NCBI GenBank assembly: GCA_905198125.1
Contig: CAJKBH010000011.1
Location: 1-64,000, forward strand
Reading direction: 5' to 3'
DNA length: 64,000 nt
Source: an uncultured Porphyromonadaceae bacterium
Lineage (GTDB): Bacteria > Bacteroidota > Bacteroidia > Bacteroidales > Muribaculaceae
Part shown: in pieces, positions 53,701-62,709 of the stretch
Layout of the letters: each line of letters opens with the position of its first letter
Numbering within the stretch: the stretch's first letter is position 1
The notes under the pieces: generated by a model
The model's input: only the letters and a program-made list of their open reading frames with translations
What the model was told of the DNA's origin: nothing
The model's database searches: none
Translations under genes and position numbers: made by a program

Positions 53701-54072
53701 CTGCGCGACAATTTCGGAAACATCCCCAAGCTGATAGATGGCCGCTACTGGAGCAACTACAACACGCCGGAGCAGAACCTGAAGGCGGAATATCCGCGCC
53801 TCACGGCCACGCAGGCGTCGTACAACTACGCCATGTCCGATTTCTGGCTGTTCAACAGCCATTACTGCCGACTCAAGAACATATCGCTCGGATATACGCT
53901 GCCGCAGAAAATAACCAAGACATTCTTCGTGCAGGCATTGCGCTTCTACGTGGCCGGCAACGACCTGTTCTGCATCTCCAATTATCCGCGAGGCTGGGAT
54001 TACGAAGGCTACGGCTCAACGGGCTATCCCATCACAAAATCGTTTATCTGCGGCGTTAACATTACATTCTAA
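50701..54072 (+). CDS. susC: SusC-type TonB-dependent outer-membrane transporter with STN domain
   Basis: A 1123-residue outer-membrane importer of the SusC/RagA family. After a signal segment (about 15-40), an STN domain (about 43-112, ISIPKALELIEKQSGYHFVYN) is followed by a carboxypeptidase-D regulatory-like domain (about 130-205, VTGFVRDSSGEPLIGATV). The TonB box and plug start at VVVVGYGTMKKKDLTGSV, and the plug contains IKIRGITTIGDSNPLIIVDG and AASAAIYGSRAASGVILITTKR. The rest is a 22-strand barrel. The STN domain shows that it signals through FecR and an ECF sigma factor, and both are encoded in the divergent operon. It pairs with the SusD gene 6 bases downstream. Confidence 0.97.
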   Translation: MRKIQNPKRDGTIKKRMLQIIGALLSVTLLLCVPLSATAQKNVRITLNAADISIPKALELIEKQSGYHFVYNKNIVSASDKVSVKVTNATITSTLDRLFANRGISYEIDDKYIILKSGPKSAPGKTDKAVVQKVTGFVRDSSGEPLIGATVAVKGKKARAVVGVDGDYSIEASKGDVLAFSYIGFSPKEVKVGAGDKVDVVLDESETLLNEVVVVGYGTMKKKDLTGSVSSINGDAVTDRKVSMLSSALQGAIAGVSVTRSGGDPSAGADIKIRGITTIGDSNPLIIVDGVPADNINDINPQDVKELTVLKDAASAAIYGSRAASGVILITTKRASEGKVSMQYQYEYGYETPTTHPDYVDVTRFMAMTNELRWNDAGNGPDHFPTYIPAMINNYAELNATNPDGYPDTDWRGMLLKGHSNRQSHNFRISGGTKVIRTTASIGYDMSDGLYKDKDYNRFTVRMNNDITINKYIQAAIDLNVKRSTSRSPNYDPMNACYLFPAVYAAVWEDGRVADGKSGDNPYAALNYGGTAKNHYNQVGGKAAVYITPVEGLKLSAIVSPIWNDWENKSFVKRIEYAGPDTPDNVIGAINGFASTKLTESRGKSFSITKQFLANYDNTFGKHSVSALLGYEDNYYKTDNIWAARDNFALTEFPYLDRGNEDYQTNGGNAAHTSYRSFFGRAMYNFDGRYLLQANMRCDMSSRFDKKHRAGYFPSVSAGWVVTNEPWFRNFNLQPWLSYLKIRASYGLLGNDRVGNYPYLPLLNYVNGYFWEGDKGVSHITAAQWQYAIRDISWETTKTFGVGIDLAFFNNRLNITGDYYYKITKDMILDIDIPDYVGYDNPQQNTGKMRTTGFEIELKWSDRVADFTYSVSANLSDFKSKMGYLGGNQFLGDQIKMMGSYFNEWYGYRSDGLFQTQEEIDNYPVMSSSVRPGDIKYLKADPEDKSPISPDKDRVLLGNSQPRYQYGLSLNGSWRGFDLSITFQGVGRQLKRKTATMVQPLRDNFGNIPKLIDGRYWSNYNTPEQNLKAEYPRLTATQASYNYAMSDFWLFNSHYCRLKNISLGYTLPQKITKTFFVQALRFYVAGNDLFCISNYPRGWDYEGYGSTGYPITKSFICGVNITF

Positions 54073-54078
54073 ACAATC

Positions 54079-55785
54079 ATGAACATACTTAAGACAACAA
54101 TATTCGTGGCAGCTGCACTGCTGCTTGGCTCGTGCGCCGACCTTGACCTTGATCCGCTGGACACCGGCTCGAGCGACTCCTGGTATCAGAACGAGGAGGA
54201 GATAAAGGCATCGATCAGCGGTCTGTACCGAGTCGACTTTTTCCCCATCGACGGCGTGAAATGGAACGACGACCATCAGAGCCGAGACCGCCTCAACGAT
54301 TTCACCGCCGCCACTCTCAACGGCGAGACGTGGGACGTGTGCATACGCTGGCGCAACGCCTATAAGGCGATAGCGCGCTGCAACATACTGCTTGACAAAC
54401 TCACCGACCCCGCGGCCATCGGCATCTCCGAGGAGAAGGCTGCACTGTACAGGGCCCAGGTGCTGTTTGTCCGCGCCACGCAATACGGACTGCTGACCAG
54501 CTGCTTTGGCGATGTGGTGTGGGTGGACAAGGAAATCACCGTCGAGGAGGCGTTCAAGATGGGACGCACGGACAAGAGCGAGATAATGGAACACGTGTAC
54601 GAGGACTATGACAAGGCGGCCGAAAGCCTTCCGCTGACCTACGGCGTGGCGCAGGAATTCGCCACCAAGTCGGCGGCACTGGCCCTCAAGGCACGATACG
54701 CGCTGTACAACGAAGACTGGGACATCGCCGCACAGGCAGCCAAGGACTGCATGGATCTCGGCGCCAACCAGCTCTATCCCGATTTCTCGGAACTGTTCCT
54801 GGCCACTACGCATCACGCCAGCGAGAACATTCTGTCCTGGCCCTACTCTCTGGAACTGGACATGGTCACTGACTCCGAAGGCAACATCCAGGGCTTCTCT
54901 CCCCGTAACCGCGGCGGTTACGCCAGCGAATATCCGTCATGGGATCTGTTCGCGTCGTTCCTCTGCACTGACGGATTGCCGATAGACGAGTCCCCGCTGT
55001 TCGATCCGCACAATCCCTTCAAGAACCGTGACCCGCGCTGCGCCGCGACCATCGTGGAATTCGGCACAGAGCATTGCGGCGTGGTATACGACCCCAATCC
55101 CAACACCACCGAAGTGTATAGCTCGGTGATGGGCAAGAACATAACCAACCTCGACTGCAAGTCGGGCAGCCAATACGCGTCGTACAACGGCCTGCTGCGC
55201 AAGAAGGGCGTGGACGAGTCATGGATCAACAACGGCAGCTTCAAGGTGGCCTACGACTATGTGTTCATCCGTTACGCCGAAGTGCTGCTGACCTACGCGG
55301 AGGCCCGCATAGAGGCCGGCAAGATCGACAAGAGCGTGCTGGACGCCATCAACATGGTCCGCGCCCGCGCTTACAAGACGGATTACACCAACAGCGCGGC
55401 CTATCCGCGCGTCACCACCACCGACCGCAACGAACTGCGCCGCATCGTCAGGGTGGAACGCCGCATGGAACTGGCTTACGAGGGACAGCGTTACATGGAC
55501 CTGATACGCTGGCGTCTGGCGGAGAAGGTGCTGAACCGCCCGGACTACGGGCTGCTTGACAAAGACGCCCTGGTGTCGAGAATCATCGCCAAGAACCTAT
55601 GGTTCTGGCCCGAGGTGCCGCAGATAGACGAGGACGGCGTGGCCGATTTCTCACCCCTTTACGATAAGGGATACTGCAAGATCATCACCAAACGCCAGTT
55701 CGACGCCTCAAAGAATTATCTCTGGCCCATCCCGTCGCAGGAGGTGATCACGAATCCATATCTGGGACAGAACGACAATTATTGA
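54079..55785 (+). CDS. susD: SusD-type glycan-binding lipoprotein
   Basis: A 568-residue lipoprotein with lipobox LLGSC at about residue 18. The RagB/SusD fold is indicated by the N-terminal DSSG.. region followed by NEEEIKASISGLYRVDF, the TPR-like helices (AYKAIARCNILLDKLTD, RAQVLFVRATQYGLLTSCFGDV), and the C-terminal INMVRARAYKTDYTNSA and RIVRVERRMELAYEGQRYMDLIRW blocks. SusD caps the SusC barrel outside the cell and hands over glycan. The gene follows susC by 6 bases. The ligand cannot be read from sequence. Confidence 0.96.
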   Translation: MNILKTTIFVAAALLLGSCADLDLDPLDTGSSDSWYQNEEEIKASISGLYRVDFFPIDGVKWNDDHQSRDRLNDFTAATLNGETWDVCIRWRNAYKAIARCNILLDKLTDPAAIGISEEKAALYRAQVLFVRATQYGLLTSCFGDVVWVDKEITVEEAFKMGRTDKSEIMEHVYEDYDKAAESLPLTYGVAQEFATKSAALALKARYALYNEDWDIAAQAAKDCMDLGANQLYPDFSELFLATTHHASENILSWPYSLELDMVTDSEGNIQGFSPRNRGGYASEYPSWDLFASFLCTDGLPIDESPLFDPHNPFKNRDPRCAATIVEFGTEHCGVVYDPNPNTTEVYSSVMGKNITNLDCKSGSQYASYNGLLRKKGVDESWINNGSFKVAYDYVFIRYAEVLLTYAEARIEAGKIDKSVLDAINMVRARAYKTDYTNSAAYPRVTTTDRNELRRIVRVERRMELAYEGQRYMDLIRWRLAEKVLNRPDYGLLDKDALVSRIIAKNLWFWPEVPQIDEDGVADFSPLYDKGYCKIITKRQFDASKNYLWPIPSQEVITNPYLGQNDNY

Positions 55786-55863
55786 TCGATACTTATTGAT
55801 AAGGAAGGCGTCTGTGCGCCTTCCGGAATCGCTACACAACACTTCAAACTGAAACAACACTAT

Positions 55864-57378
55864 ATGAGACTTTCTGTAAAATCAATTATAATCGGAGCCG
55901 GCGCGTTGATGCTGCCCTCCCTCGGAGCCTGCTCCGAGAAATACCTGACCTACAACCACACACCCGGGGAAAAGACGGAGGATCCGGAGGATCCGGACGA
56001 TCCGATGCCCGAGACCATGCCCAAGGGTTCGTTCAAGCTGCTGGCCGACAAGCCCGGCCAGGTAATCAAGGGACTCGGATTCGAGATCCAGTCGGACATA
56101 AACTCTGCTCCGGACGTGAACGACGACAACGGCCCGATCGGAGTGCCTATGGACCTGGTGCCCGAGGAGCGTAAACGTCTTGCCGAGGAGATGCTGAAGG
56201 GCTTCCGCTATATGCGCGTGGGTATGGGAATATGGTTCCGCGGCCTTACACCGGACCGCAAGAACTTCACGGAACGCAAGCAGGGACAGGCCGAGACCTT
56301 AGTGCAGCTGATGAAAGACGCCGGCGTGGAGGGAATATCGATGGAATACTGGTCGCCCGCTCCATACTGGAAATCGAACGGCAGTTTCAACGACGGAACG
56401 CTGAAAAGTTTCGAGGATGATTTTCTCGAGGAGTTCGGCGACGCGATGGTGAACGATGTGAAATACATGAAAAGCCAGGGATTCAAAGTGTCGTCCTGGG
56501 GCCTGCAGAACGAAAGCCAGTACGAGAGCGTGGGTTATGCCCATTGCCACTATACCGAGGACCAGTTGGTGAAGGTGTTCGGCAAGGTGGCTCCGAAAAT
56601 CAAGGCTCTTGATTCGGACATAGAGATAATCTACGACACCAACAGCGGACAGGCCGGCAGTTACGGTCCGAAACTGTGGCAGGAGAATCCGCAGCTGCTC
56701 CCGTACGTGGACGCATGGGTGTTCCACCGCATCGGCGACGATTCCGACGCCGTGATGGACAATCGCGACAACTACAGGGCCAACAGCCAGGGTAAGCCGA
56801 TATATCAGAACGAGTTCGAGTATTTCAACAATCAGATGTCGGAACACACCTACGAATGGTTCATGGTCAATACCGCCCAGTCCATCATGAACTGGATGAC
56901 CTTCGTGGAATCGCCGAAATGGTTCTGGCTCCATGCCCTGAAGGGAATAGACGACCACACGGACCGTGACGGTTTCGGTCTTGGAGTGTGGCGTCCCACT
57001 TACGCCAACCAGAGCCATGACTATCCCGACCTGGCGCACGGACACTGGACCTACAACTGGCAGAACTACAACGCGCTGGCCGGCTTCCTGAAATACATGG
57101 CGTGGGATTCGCGCCGCTACAACGTGCAGGAGGACGAGGAGCGTCACGACAACCGTATAATGGCATGGAAGACGCCGCAGGGCAAGCTGGTGTTCGCTCT
57201 GACCAACCGTTCGGATGATTGGTTTGAGTTTGACGTGACCATGGACGGAGCCAAGAACATGAAGGGCTTTCGATATGACAAGAAAGGGCGCGATGTGGAA
57301 GTAGGTTCCAACGGCGGTGCCGCAACGTTCAGCGCAAAACTGAAACCCTGGAGCATTGAGTTCTGGGTGGAGCAGTAA
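55864..57378 (+). CDS. GH30-type glycoside hydrolase, lipoprotein
   Basis: A 504-residue surface or periplasmic enzyme with a lipobox LGACS near residue 21 and an acidic Pro-rich linker (about 40-60). The barrel carries the acid/base Glu217 in SSWGLQNESQYE and the nucleophile Glu317 in IYQNEFEYF, 100 residues apart as in GH30. IKGLGFEIQSDIN is the family's start block and FRYMRVGMGIWFRG the next. A C-terminal beta domain follows (about 430-504, GKLVFALTNRSDDWFEF). Known GH30 activities include glucosylceramidase, beta-1,6-glucanase and xylanase; which applies here is not evident. The gene follows susD by 78 bases, within the same run. Confidence 0.82.
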   Translation: MRLSVKSIIIGAGALMLPSLGACSEKYLTYNHTPGEKTEDPEDPDDPMPETMPKGSFKLLADKPGQVIKGLGFEIQSDINSAPDVNDDNGPIGVPMDLVPEERKRLAEEMLKGFRYMRVGMGIWFRGLTPDRKNFTERKQGQAETLVQLMKDAGVEGISMEYWSPAPYWKSNGSFNDGTLKSFEDDFLEEFGDAMVNDVKYMKSQGFKVSSWGLQNESQYESVGYAHCHYTEDQLVKVFGKVAPKIKALDSDIEIIYDTNSGQAGSYGPKLWQENPQLLPYVDAWVFHRIGDDSDAVMDNRDNYRANSQGKPIYQNEFEYFNNQMSEHTYEWFMVNTAQSIMNWMTFVESPKWFWLHALKGIDDHTDRDGFGLGVWRPTYANQSHDYPDLAHGHWTYNWQNYNALAGFLKYMAWDSRRYNVQEDEERHDNRIMAWKTPQGKLVFALTNRSDDWFEFDVTMDGAKNMKGFRYDKKGRDVEVGSNGGAATFSAKLKPWSIEFWVEQ

Positions 57379-57405
57379 TAATGCATTCTTACTAACATAG
57401 ACAAC

Positions 57406-59874
57406 ATGAAATTCAAGATAGGGAACATCATCTGTGTGGCGGCGTTGCTGACCTTCACCGGAGGATGCTCTGCGGGAGCCGGAGCCAAAGGCAAGGATGA
57501 AGGCCGTCCGATGTACGGCGGCGTGTATCCTCATCTGGCGTATTACAACAACGAAGGGGAATGCGGCACAGGGGCCGTAGTGCCCTGGCAGGGAAAGCTG
57601 TGGGTGATCACATACGGCCCGCACCTTCCTTTCGGATCGAGCGACAAGCTGTATGAGATAGACGACACCCTCGGGATAACGGTACGTCCGGAAAGCGTGG
57701 GAGGCACCCCGGCCGACAGAATGATCCACCGGGAAAGCAACCAGCTCATAATCGGTCCGTACTTCATCGACAAGGACTGCAATGTCAGGTCGCTGTCGTA
57801 CAGGGACGCGCAGGGGCGCTATACCGGCGTGGCCCGGCATCTGACCGACCCGGCGCACAAGGTGTACATCGCCACGATGGAGGAAGGCTTCTACGAGGTT
57901 GATGTAAACACACTGAAGCATAAGGAGCTGTATCCCGACGCCAATACGGGCGTGCACAACGACACGGGCGTGAATCCCGAGAACAACCTGTTGCCCGGAG
58001 CACACGGCAAGGGACTGTACAGCGGTCAGGGAGTGCTGGTGTTCTCCAACAACGGCGAGGCCATCCCCGAAGCGCTGGAAAAATTCAACATCCCGTCCGG
58101 CTGCCTCGCGGAATGGGACGGCAAGGACTGGAAGGTTGTACGCCGCAACCAGTTCACGGAGGTTACCGGTCCCGGCGGAATATACGGTAATCCGTCGCCG
58201 GCCACCGACCCGATATACGCGTTGGGCTGGGACTATAAGTCGGTATTGCTCGGAGTGAGGGAAAACGGAGGCTGGAGCTTCTACCGTCTGCCCAAGGCCA
58301 GCAACTCGTACGACGGCGCCCACGGATGGAACACCGAATGGCCCCGCATCCGAGAGGTGGGTACGCAGAGCGATCCATTCATGCTGATGACCATGCACGG
58401 AATGTTCTGGAAATTCCCGCAGAGATTCGGCAAGAACAATGATTCAGGCATAATGCCCCTGTCGGCATATCTGAAAGTGATAGGCGACTTTACGCGATGG
58501 AACGACCGCCTGGTGTTTGGATGCGACGATTCCGCGCAAAAGGAATTCCTGAACAAGCGCAGGATAAAGGGCGACATAGCCGGTCCGGGCCAGAGCAACT
58601 CCAACCTCTGGTTCCTGGAGCCGGGTCAGGTGTCGGAACTCGGTCCGACCAATGCGACCGGCTCCGTATGGCTTAACGAGGATATAAAGAGCGGAGAGGC
58701 GAGCGATCCCTTCCTGTTCGGACCCTGGGCCAAGCGATGCGCATGGATCCGGAACGACGGCAAGGAAGCCGTGACGTTTCAGTTCCTGACCAAAGGCACC
58801 GACGGCAAAGACAAAGTGTTGAAGACTGTCACGGTGCCTGCATTCGACTCGCGTTTCGCGGAATTCAGCGCAGCTGACAAGGGTGAATGGATCCGCGTCG
58901 TCGCTGACAAGGACACGAAGGGTAGCGTGGTTTTCAGTTTCGCATCGAAGGAGACGAGAACCGAGGAAATGTCACCGATATTCGCCGGACTGTCGAAAAT
59001 AGGGGAGAAGCATGATTCCGAAGGACTGATGCTGTGCCTGAGCCAGAACCGCCGTAAACTCGGCGTGGCTGCCAACACGGCCGACGGCAGCGCGTATTAT
59101 GATCTGGACGGCGACATGCTGCTGCAGAGGCGCGACAGTATGGAAAAGGCATCGTATATCCGTAAGAATCTCGCCATCCGTTCCGAAGGGATGGAAATCA
59201 CCCCCGGGTCGGTACTGGTAACGGACGACAAGGGACGTCGCTGGCATCTGCCATTGGGAGCGCGGGCCTTTACGGAGCCGACACGACAGAACGCCATGCG
59301 CGTGTGTCGCGAAGTCTCGACGGAAAGGGACCTGCTGAACCTGCACGGTACGTTCTATGAGCTGCCGGCCGAGAATGCCGACGGATTCGCCAAGGTGCGC
59401 CCCATAGCGTCGCACAATCTCGGCATAAACGATTATGCGTCATATCGTGGAATGCTGCTCATGTCGGGATGCAATGCCGACAATGCGGACAATCAGCGTA
59501 TCGTGACATCCGACGACGGCAAGCTTTCACTTTGGGCCGGCGTGATCGACGATTTATGGAAATTGGGTAAGCCGACGGGCAATGGCGGTCCCTGGGTGGA
59601 CCGTCATGTCTCCGCCGGGGAATATTCCGAGCCATATCTGATCGGATTCTACGACCGGCGGACACTGAATCTGTCGCATAAGTCCGACCATAAGGTGAAA
59701 TTCACCGTCGAGGCCGATCCTACGGGCGAAGGCGACTGGATGCATTACGCCGATTTCGAAGTGAATCCCGACGATTCATTCATATATAAATTCCCGGATT
59801 CGTTCCAGGCACGCTGGATACGGTTCAAGACCGACACTCCGTGTGTGGCCACCACATGGCTGGAGTATCGTTAA
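57406..59874 (+). CDS. 822-residue lipoprotein of unknown family, propeller-like
   Basis: I do not recognise a named family. The protein has a lipobox TGGCS at about residue 20. The N-terminal 480 residues are rich in short strand motifs with repeated G-W-D and K-L-W/Y elements (GKLWVITYGPHLPFGSSDKLYEI, GVYPHLAYYNNEGECG, SNLWFLEPGQVSELG), suggesting a beta-propeller. The C-terminal 340 residues are also beta-rich (FEVNPDDSFIYKFPDSFQARW) and may be one or two sandwich domains. It is encoded between a GH30 and a GH36 gene in a PUL, so it may be a surface glycan-binding protein or a new enzyme. Conserved acid pairs that would reveal catalysis cannot be recognised without relatives. Confidence 0.7.
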   Translation: MKFKIGNIICVAALLTFTGGCSAGAGAKGKDEGRPMYGGVYPHLAYYNNEGECGTGAVVPWQGKLWVITYGPHLPFGSSDKLYEIDDTLGITVRPESVGGTPADRMIHRESNQLIIGPYFIDKDCNVRSLSYRDAQGRYTGVARHLTDPAHKVYIATMEEGFYEVDVNTLKHKELYPDANTGVHNDTGVNPENNLLPGAHGKGLYSGQGVLVFSNNGEAIPEALEKFNIPSGCLAEWDGKDWKVVRRNQFTEVTGPGGIYGNPSPATDPIYALGWDYKSVLLGVRENGGWSFYRLPKASNSYDGAHGWNTEWPRIREVGTQSDPFMLMTMHGMFWKFPQRFGKNNDSGIMPLSAYLKVIGDFTRWNDRLVFGCDDSAQKEFLNKRRIKGDIAGPGQSNSNLWFLEPGQVSELGPTNATGSVWLNEDIKSGEASDPFLFGPWAKRCAWIRNDGKEAVTFQFLTKGTDGKDKVLKTVTVPAFDSRFAEFSAADKGEWIRVVADKDTKGSVVFSFASKETRTEEMSPIFAGLSKIGEKHDSEGLMLCLSQNRRKLGVAANTADGSAYYDLDGDMLLQRRDSMEKASYIRKNLAIRSEGMEITPGSVLVTDDKGRRWHLPLGARAFTEPTRQNAMRVCREVSTERDLLNLHGTFYELPAENADGFAKVRPIASHNLGINDYASYRGMLLMSGCNADNADNQRIVTSDDGKLSLWAGVIDDLWKLGKPTGNGGPWVDRHVSAGEYSEPYLIGFYDRRTLNLSHKSDHKVKFTVEADPTGEGDWMHYADFEVNPDDSFIYKFPDSFQARWIRFKTDTPCVATTWLEYR

Positions 59875-59960
59875 TACCTCAATCTCTTATCAGGAGGCCG
59901 AATGTGTATTTTGCGCGTTCGGTCGCCTATATTATAGAAATTAACCCATAAATCAACATT

Positions 59961-60485
59961 ATGAAAAAATTCTTTATTACTCTCCTCTTATGCTCGTCAC
60001 TGTTCAGTGTCAACGCCGTAGCCGATAATGCGAATATCGACGGCGACATAGAAGACTGGGGTGTCGTAGTGGACGGCAAACTGCTGGTGAAAGTGACTCT
60101 CGACGACGCCGAGGCAGTAAAGATAATTCCGGCCGGCGAATCGTCGCCCGTGACTCTGCAGAATGGAGTGAATACAGTCAAGGTGCCCGAAACGGACCTT
60201 AAATTTACAGTGACTGCCAACGAAGGATATACCATAGTTTCGATAAAGGTAGGAGACAAGGACGTCACGGTGACCGACGGAGCCGCGACTGTGCAGTGTG
60301 TGGCCGGAAAGGAAGTGACGATCACCACGAAGAACGACACAAGCTCCGCCACGTCAATCGTTATGGACGACAATATGTCGGCTGCCCGTTATTTCGATCT
60401 CAGCGGCGCCGAGGTGGCCGTTCCGCAGAAGGGCAACATATACGTCATGCTCCGCGGAGGAAAGGCCGTCAAGATACGTAAATAA
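59961..60485 (+). CDS. Small secreted protein
   Basis: A 174-residue product with a clear signal peptide (MKKFFITLLLCSSLFSVNAVA). The mature part is beta-rich and acidic: DGDIEDWGVVVDGKLLVKV, then repeated strands and FTVTANEGYTIVSIKVGDKDVTV, which resembles the Ig-like or InlB-B-type repeats of surface proteins. It ends YVMLRGGKAVKIRK, a short basic terminus resembling, but not proving, a secretion tail. No family name is assigned. It sits 86 bases after the 822-residue protein and 10 before the GH36 gene, so it is part of the same transcript. Confidence 0.7.
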   Translation: MKKFFITLLLCSSLFSVNAVADNANIDGDIEDWGVVVDGKLLVKVTLDDAEAVKIIPAGESSPVTLQNGVNTVKVPETDLKFTVTANEGYTIVSIKVGDKDVTVTDGAATVQCVAGKEVTITTKNDTSSATSIVMDDNMSAARYFDLSGAEVAVPQKGNIYVMLRGGKAVKIRK

Positions 60486-60495
60486 GTTTCTGTAG

Positions 60496-62703
60496 ATGCT
60501 CCGAAAGATGTCGATCCGGACGTTGCCATACGTCCTGCTGTGTTGTGTGTTGGGTGCCGACGCCGCACAAGTGAGCGTGAACACGCCGAACACGGCGCTT
60601 GTGCTGGAGGTGAACAAGGGGGCGGAACCCGAATATCTGTACTATGGCAACACCGTGACCGGAGAGGACATGCAGTCGATTAAGACTGCGGGAATCCCGT
60701 ACGCCAAAATATACAGGGCGTACGGGACCTATCCGGACGAGGAGACTCCGTTGTGGATCACTCATGCGGACGGGAACATGACGAGCCGCCTTGTGGTGAC
60801 CGACGTGACCCGGGAATCTACGGACAAATCGACATTGACCACTGTCAGGACTCAGGATGACAGATACCCGGTGAACGTTGATATCCGATTCCTGAGTTAT
60901 CCCGACTGTGACGTGATAGAGACATGGGCTGAGATAAGCCATCGCGAGAAAGGGGACATTACCCTGACCTGTTATGACTCGGCCTGCCTTCCGATACATA
61001 TAGGGGATGTCTGGGTAAGCCACGAAGGAGGAGCGTGGGGCCAGGAAGGGCGTCTTGTGGAGGAACCGTTGCACAGCGGAACCATGCGTATCCGTAACAA
61101 GGACGGCGTAAGGAACTCGCAGACCTCACGCGCGGAGCTGATGCTGTCGCTGGACGGCAAGCCCGACGAAAGGAACGGTGCCACCATCGGCGCGGCACTG
61201 TGTTACAGCGGCAATTACGTGGTCGACATCGATACATACGGCGGTCGCTATCATAGTCTGCGGATGGGTGTCAATCCCGACAACGCCGCCTACCGGCTTA
61301 GCCCCGGCGAAACGTTCGTGACCCCCAGGGTGGCACTGTCGTACAGCACGGAGGGCAAAGGGGGAGTTAGCAGGAATTTTCACAAATGGGGGAGACTCCA
61401 TTCGTTGTGTCATGGCGACAGACCGCGTAAGATATTGCTGAACAGCTGGGAAGGGGTCTATTTTGACATCAGCGAGTCAAAGATGGCGGCCATGATGAGG
61501 GACATAGCCTCTCTGGGCGGCGAACTGTTCGTGATGGACGACGGATGGTTCGGCGACAAGTATCGGCGTGACAACGAAAGTGTGGCGTTAGGCGACTGGG
61601 TGGCCGACCGGGTCAAGCTGCCCGGAGGCATCAAGGCATTGACCGACAGCGCCCGTAAAGCCGGCGTGGGATTCGGATTATGGCTCGAACCGGAGATGGC
61701 CGACATATCGAGCGAAATTTATGAAAAGCATCCCGACTGGATAGTGAAGGCCGCGGGACGCGAGCCGGTGACCGGTCGCGGAGGGGCGCAGGTGGTTCTT
61801 GATTTCTCCAATCCCCGTGTGCGCGACCATGTAGTGGCCACGGTAGACAGGATATTGAAGGAAAACCCATTGATAGAATATGTGAAATGGGACTGCAACA
61901 GCGGGATATATCAGCATGGATCACAGTATCTGCCCAAAGACAGGCAAAGCCATCTGAACATAGCGTGGCACAAGGGCCTGGAGGAAGTGCTGTCAAGAAT
62001 CCGTGAGAAATATCCCGACCTGACTGTACAGGCGTGTGCCGGAGGCGGGGGCCGTGTCAACTGGGGCGTGTTGAAATACTTCGACGAGTTCTGGACCAGC
62101 GACAACACGGATGCCTTGGAGCGCATATTCATCCAGTGGGGCACGTCGCATTTCTATCCCGCCATGGCCATGGCCTCGCACATCAGCGCGTCGCCCAACC
62201 ATCAGACGCTGCGGAGCATGCCTATAAAATATCGCGCGGACGTGGCGATGAGCGGACGTCTCGGCGTGGAACTTCAGCCCAAGGACATGACCGAGGAGGA
62301 ATATGAAGTGTGCCGCAACGCGATATCCGATTATAAGCGGATCAGGGATATAGTGCAGTTAGGGGACCTGTACCGTCTGCGGTCGCCGTACGACGAGGGA
62401 GGCGTGGCCTCGCTGATGTATGTGTCCGAAAACAAGGACCGTGCCGTGGCATTCTGGTACCGTACGGACGTGTATGTGATGCAGATTCTCCCAGTAGTGA
62501 AAATGGACGGACTCGACACGAACGCCGTGTACAGAATCACGGAACTGAACCGGATAGACGACAGTCCGCTGCCATTCGAAGGAAAATGCTTTTCCGGGTC
62601 GTTCCTGATGAATCACGGACTCGACATACCATACCGACACGATGTGGCCAAGGAACGGAAGAACGAGTTCTCGAGCCGCGTATTGCTAATCGAAAAAATC
62701 TGA
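60496..62703 (+). CDS. GH36 alpha-galactosidase
   Basis: A 735-residue enzyme with a signal peptide (about 1-24). The N-terminal beta-supersandwich covers about 25-320, then the barrel: MDDGWFGDKYRRDNESVALGDW, GLWLEPEMADISSEIYEKHPDW, the nucleophile Asp466 in EYVKWDCNS and the acid/base Asp536 in WTSDNTDALERI. SPNHQTLRSMPIKYRADVAMSG follows, and a C-terminal sandwich ends the protein. This is the full GH36 layout for removal of terminal alpha-galactose from oligosaccharides or polymers. The gene starts 10 bases after the small secreted protein and ends 6 bases before the GH97 gene, so all are one operon. Confidence 0.94.
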   Translation: MLRKMSIRTLPYVLLCCVLGADAAQVSVNTPNTALVLEVNKGAEPEYLYYGNTVTGEDMQSIKTAGIPYAKIYRAYGTYPDEETPLWITHADGNMTSRLVVTDVTRESTDKSTLTTVRTQDDRYPVNVDIRFLSYPDCDVIETWAEISHREKGDITLTCYDSACLPIHIGDVWVSHEGGAWGQEGRLVEEPLHSGTMRIRNKDGVRNSQTSRAELMLSLDGKPDERNGATIGAALCYSGNYVVDIDTYGGRYHSLRMGVNPDNAAYRLSPGETFVTPRVALSYSTEGKGGVSRNFHKWGRLHSLCHGDRPRKILLNSWEGVYFDISESKMAAMMRDIASLGGELFVMDDGWFGDKYRRDNESVALGDWVADRVKLPGGIKALTDSARKAGVGFGLWLEPEMADISSEIYEKHPDWIVKAAGREPVTGRGGAQVVLDFSNPRVRDHVVATVDRILKENPLIEYVKWDCNSGIYQHGSQYLPKDRQSHLNIAWHKGLEEVLSRIREKYPDLTVQACAGGGGRVNWGVLKYFDEFWTSDNTDALERIFIQWGTSHFYPAMAMASHISASPNHQTLRSMPIKYRADVAMSGRLGVELQPKDMTEEEYEVCRNAISDYKRIRDIVQLGDLYRLRSPYDEGGVASLMYVSENKDRAVAFWYRTDVYVMQILPVVKMDGLDTNAVYRITELNRIDDSPLPFEGKCFSGSFLMNHGLDIPYRHDVAKERKNEFSSRVLLIEKI

Positions 62704-62709
62704 AACCGA

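Noticed and set aside
55864..57378. GH5 assignment for the barrel enzyme
   Set aside because: The start block, QNE acid/base and spacing to the second Glu fit GH30 better, although the barrel clan is shared.
56299..58398. A 699-codon minus-strand frame opposite the GH30 and orphan genes
   Set aside because: It spans parts of two genuine plus-strand genes with good starts and lipoboxes, and shows no family motifs.
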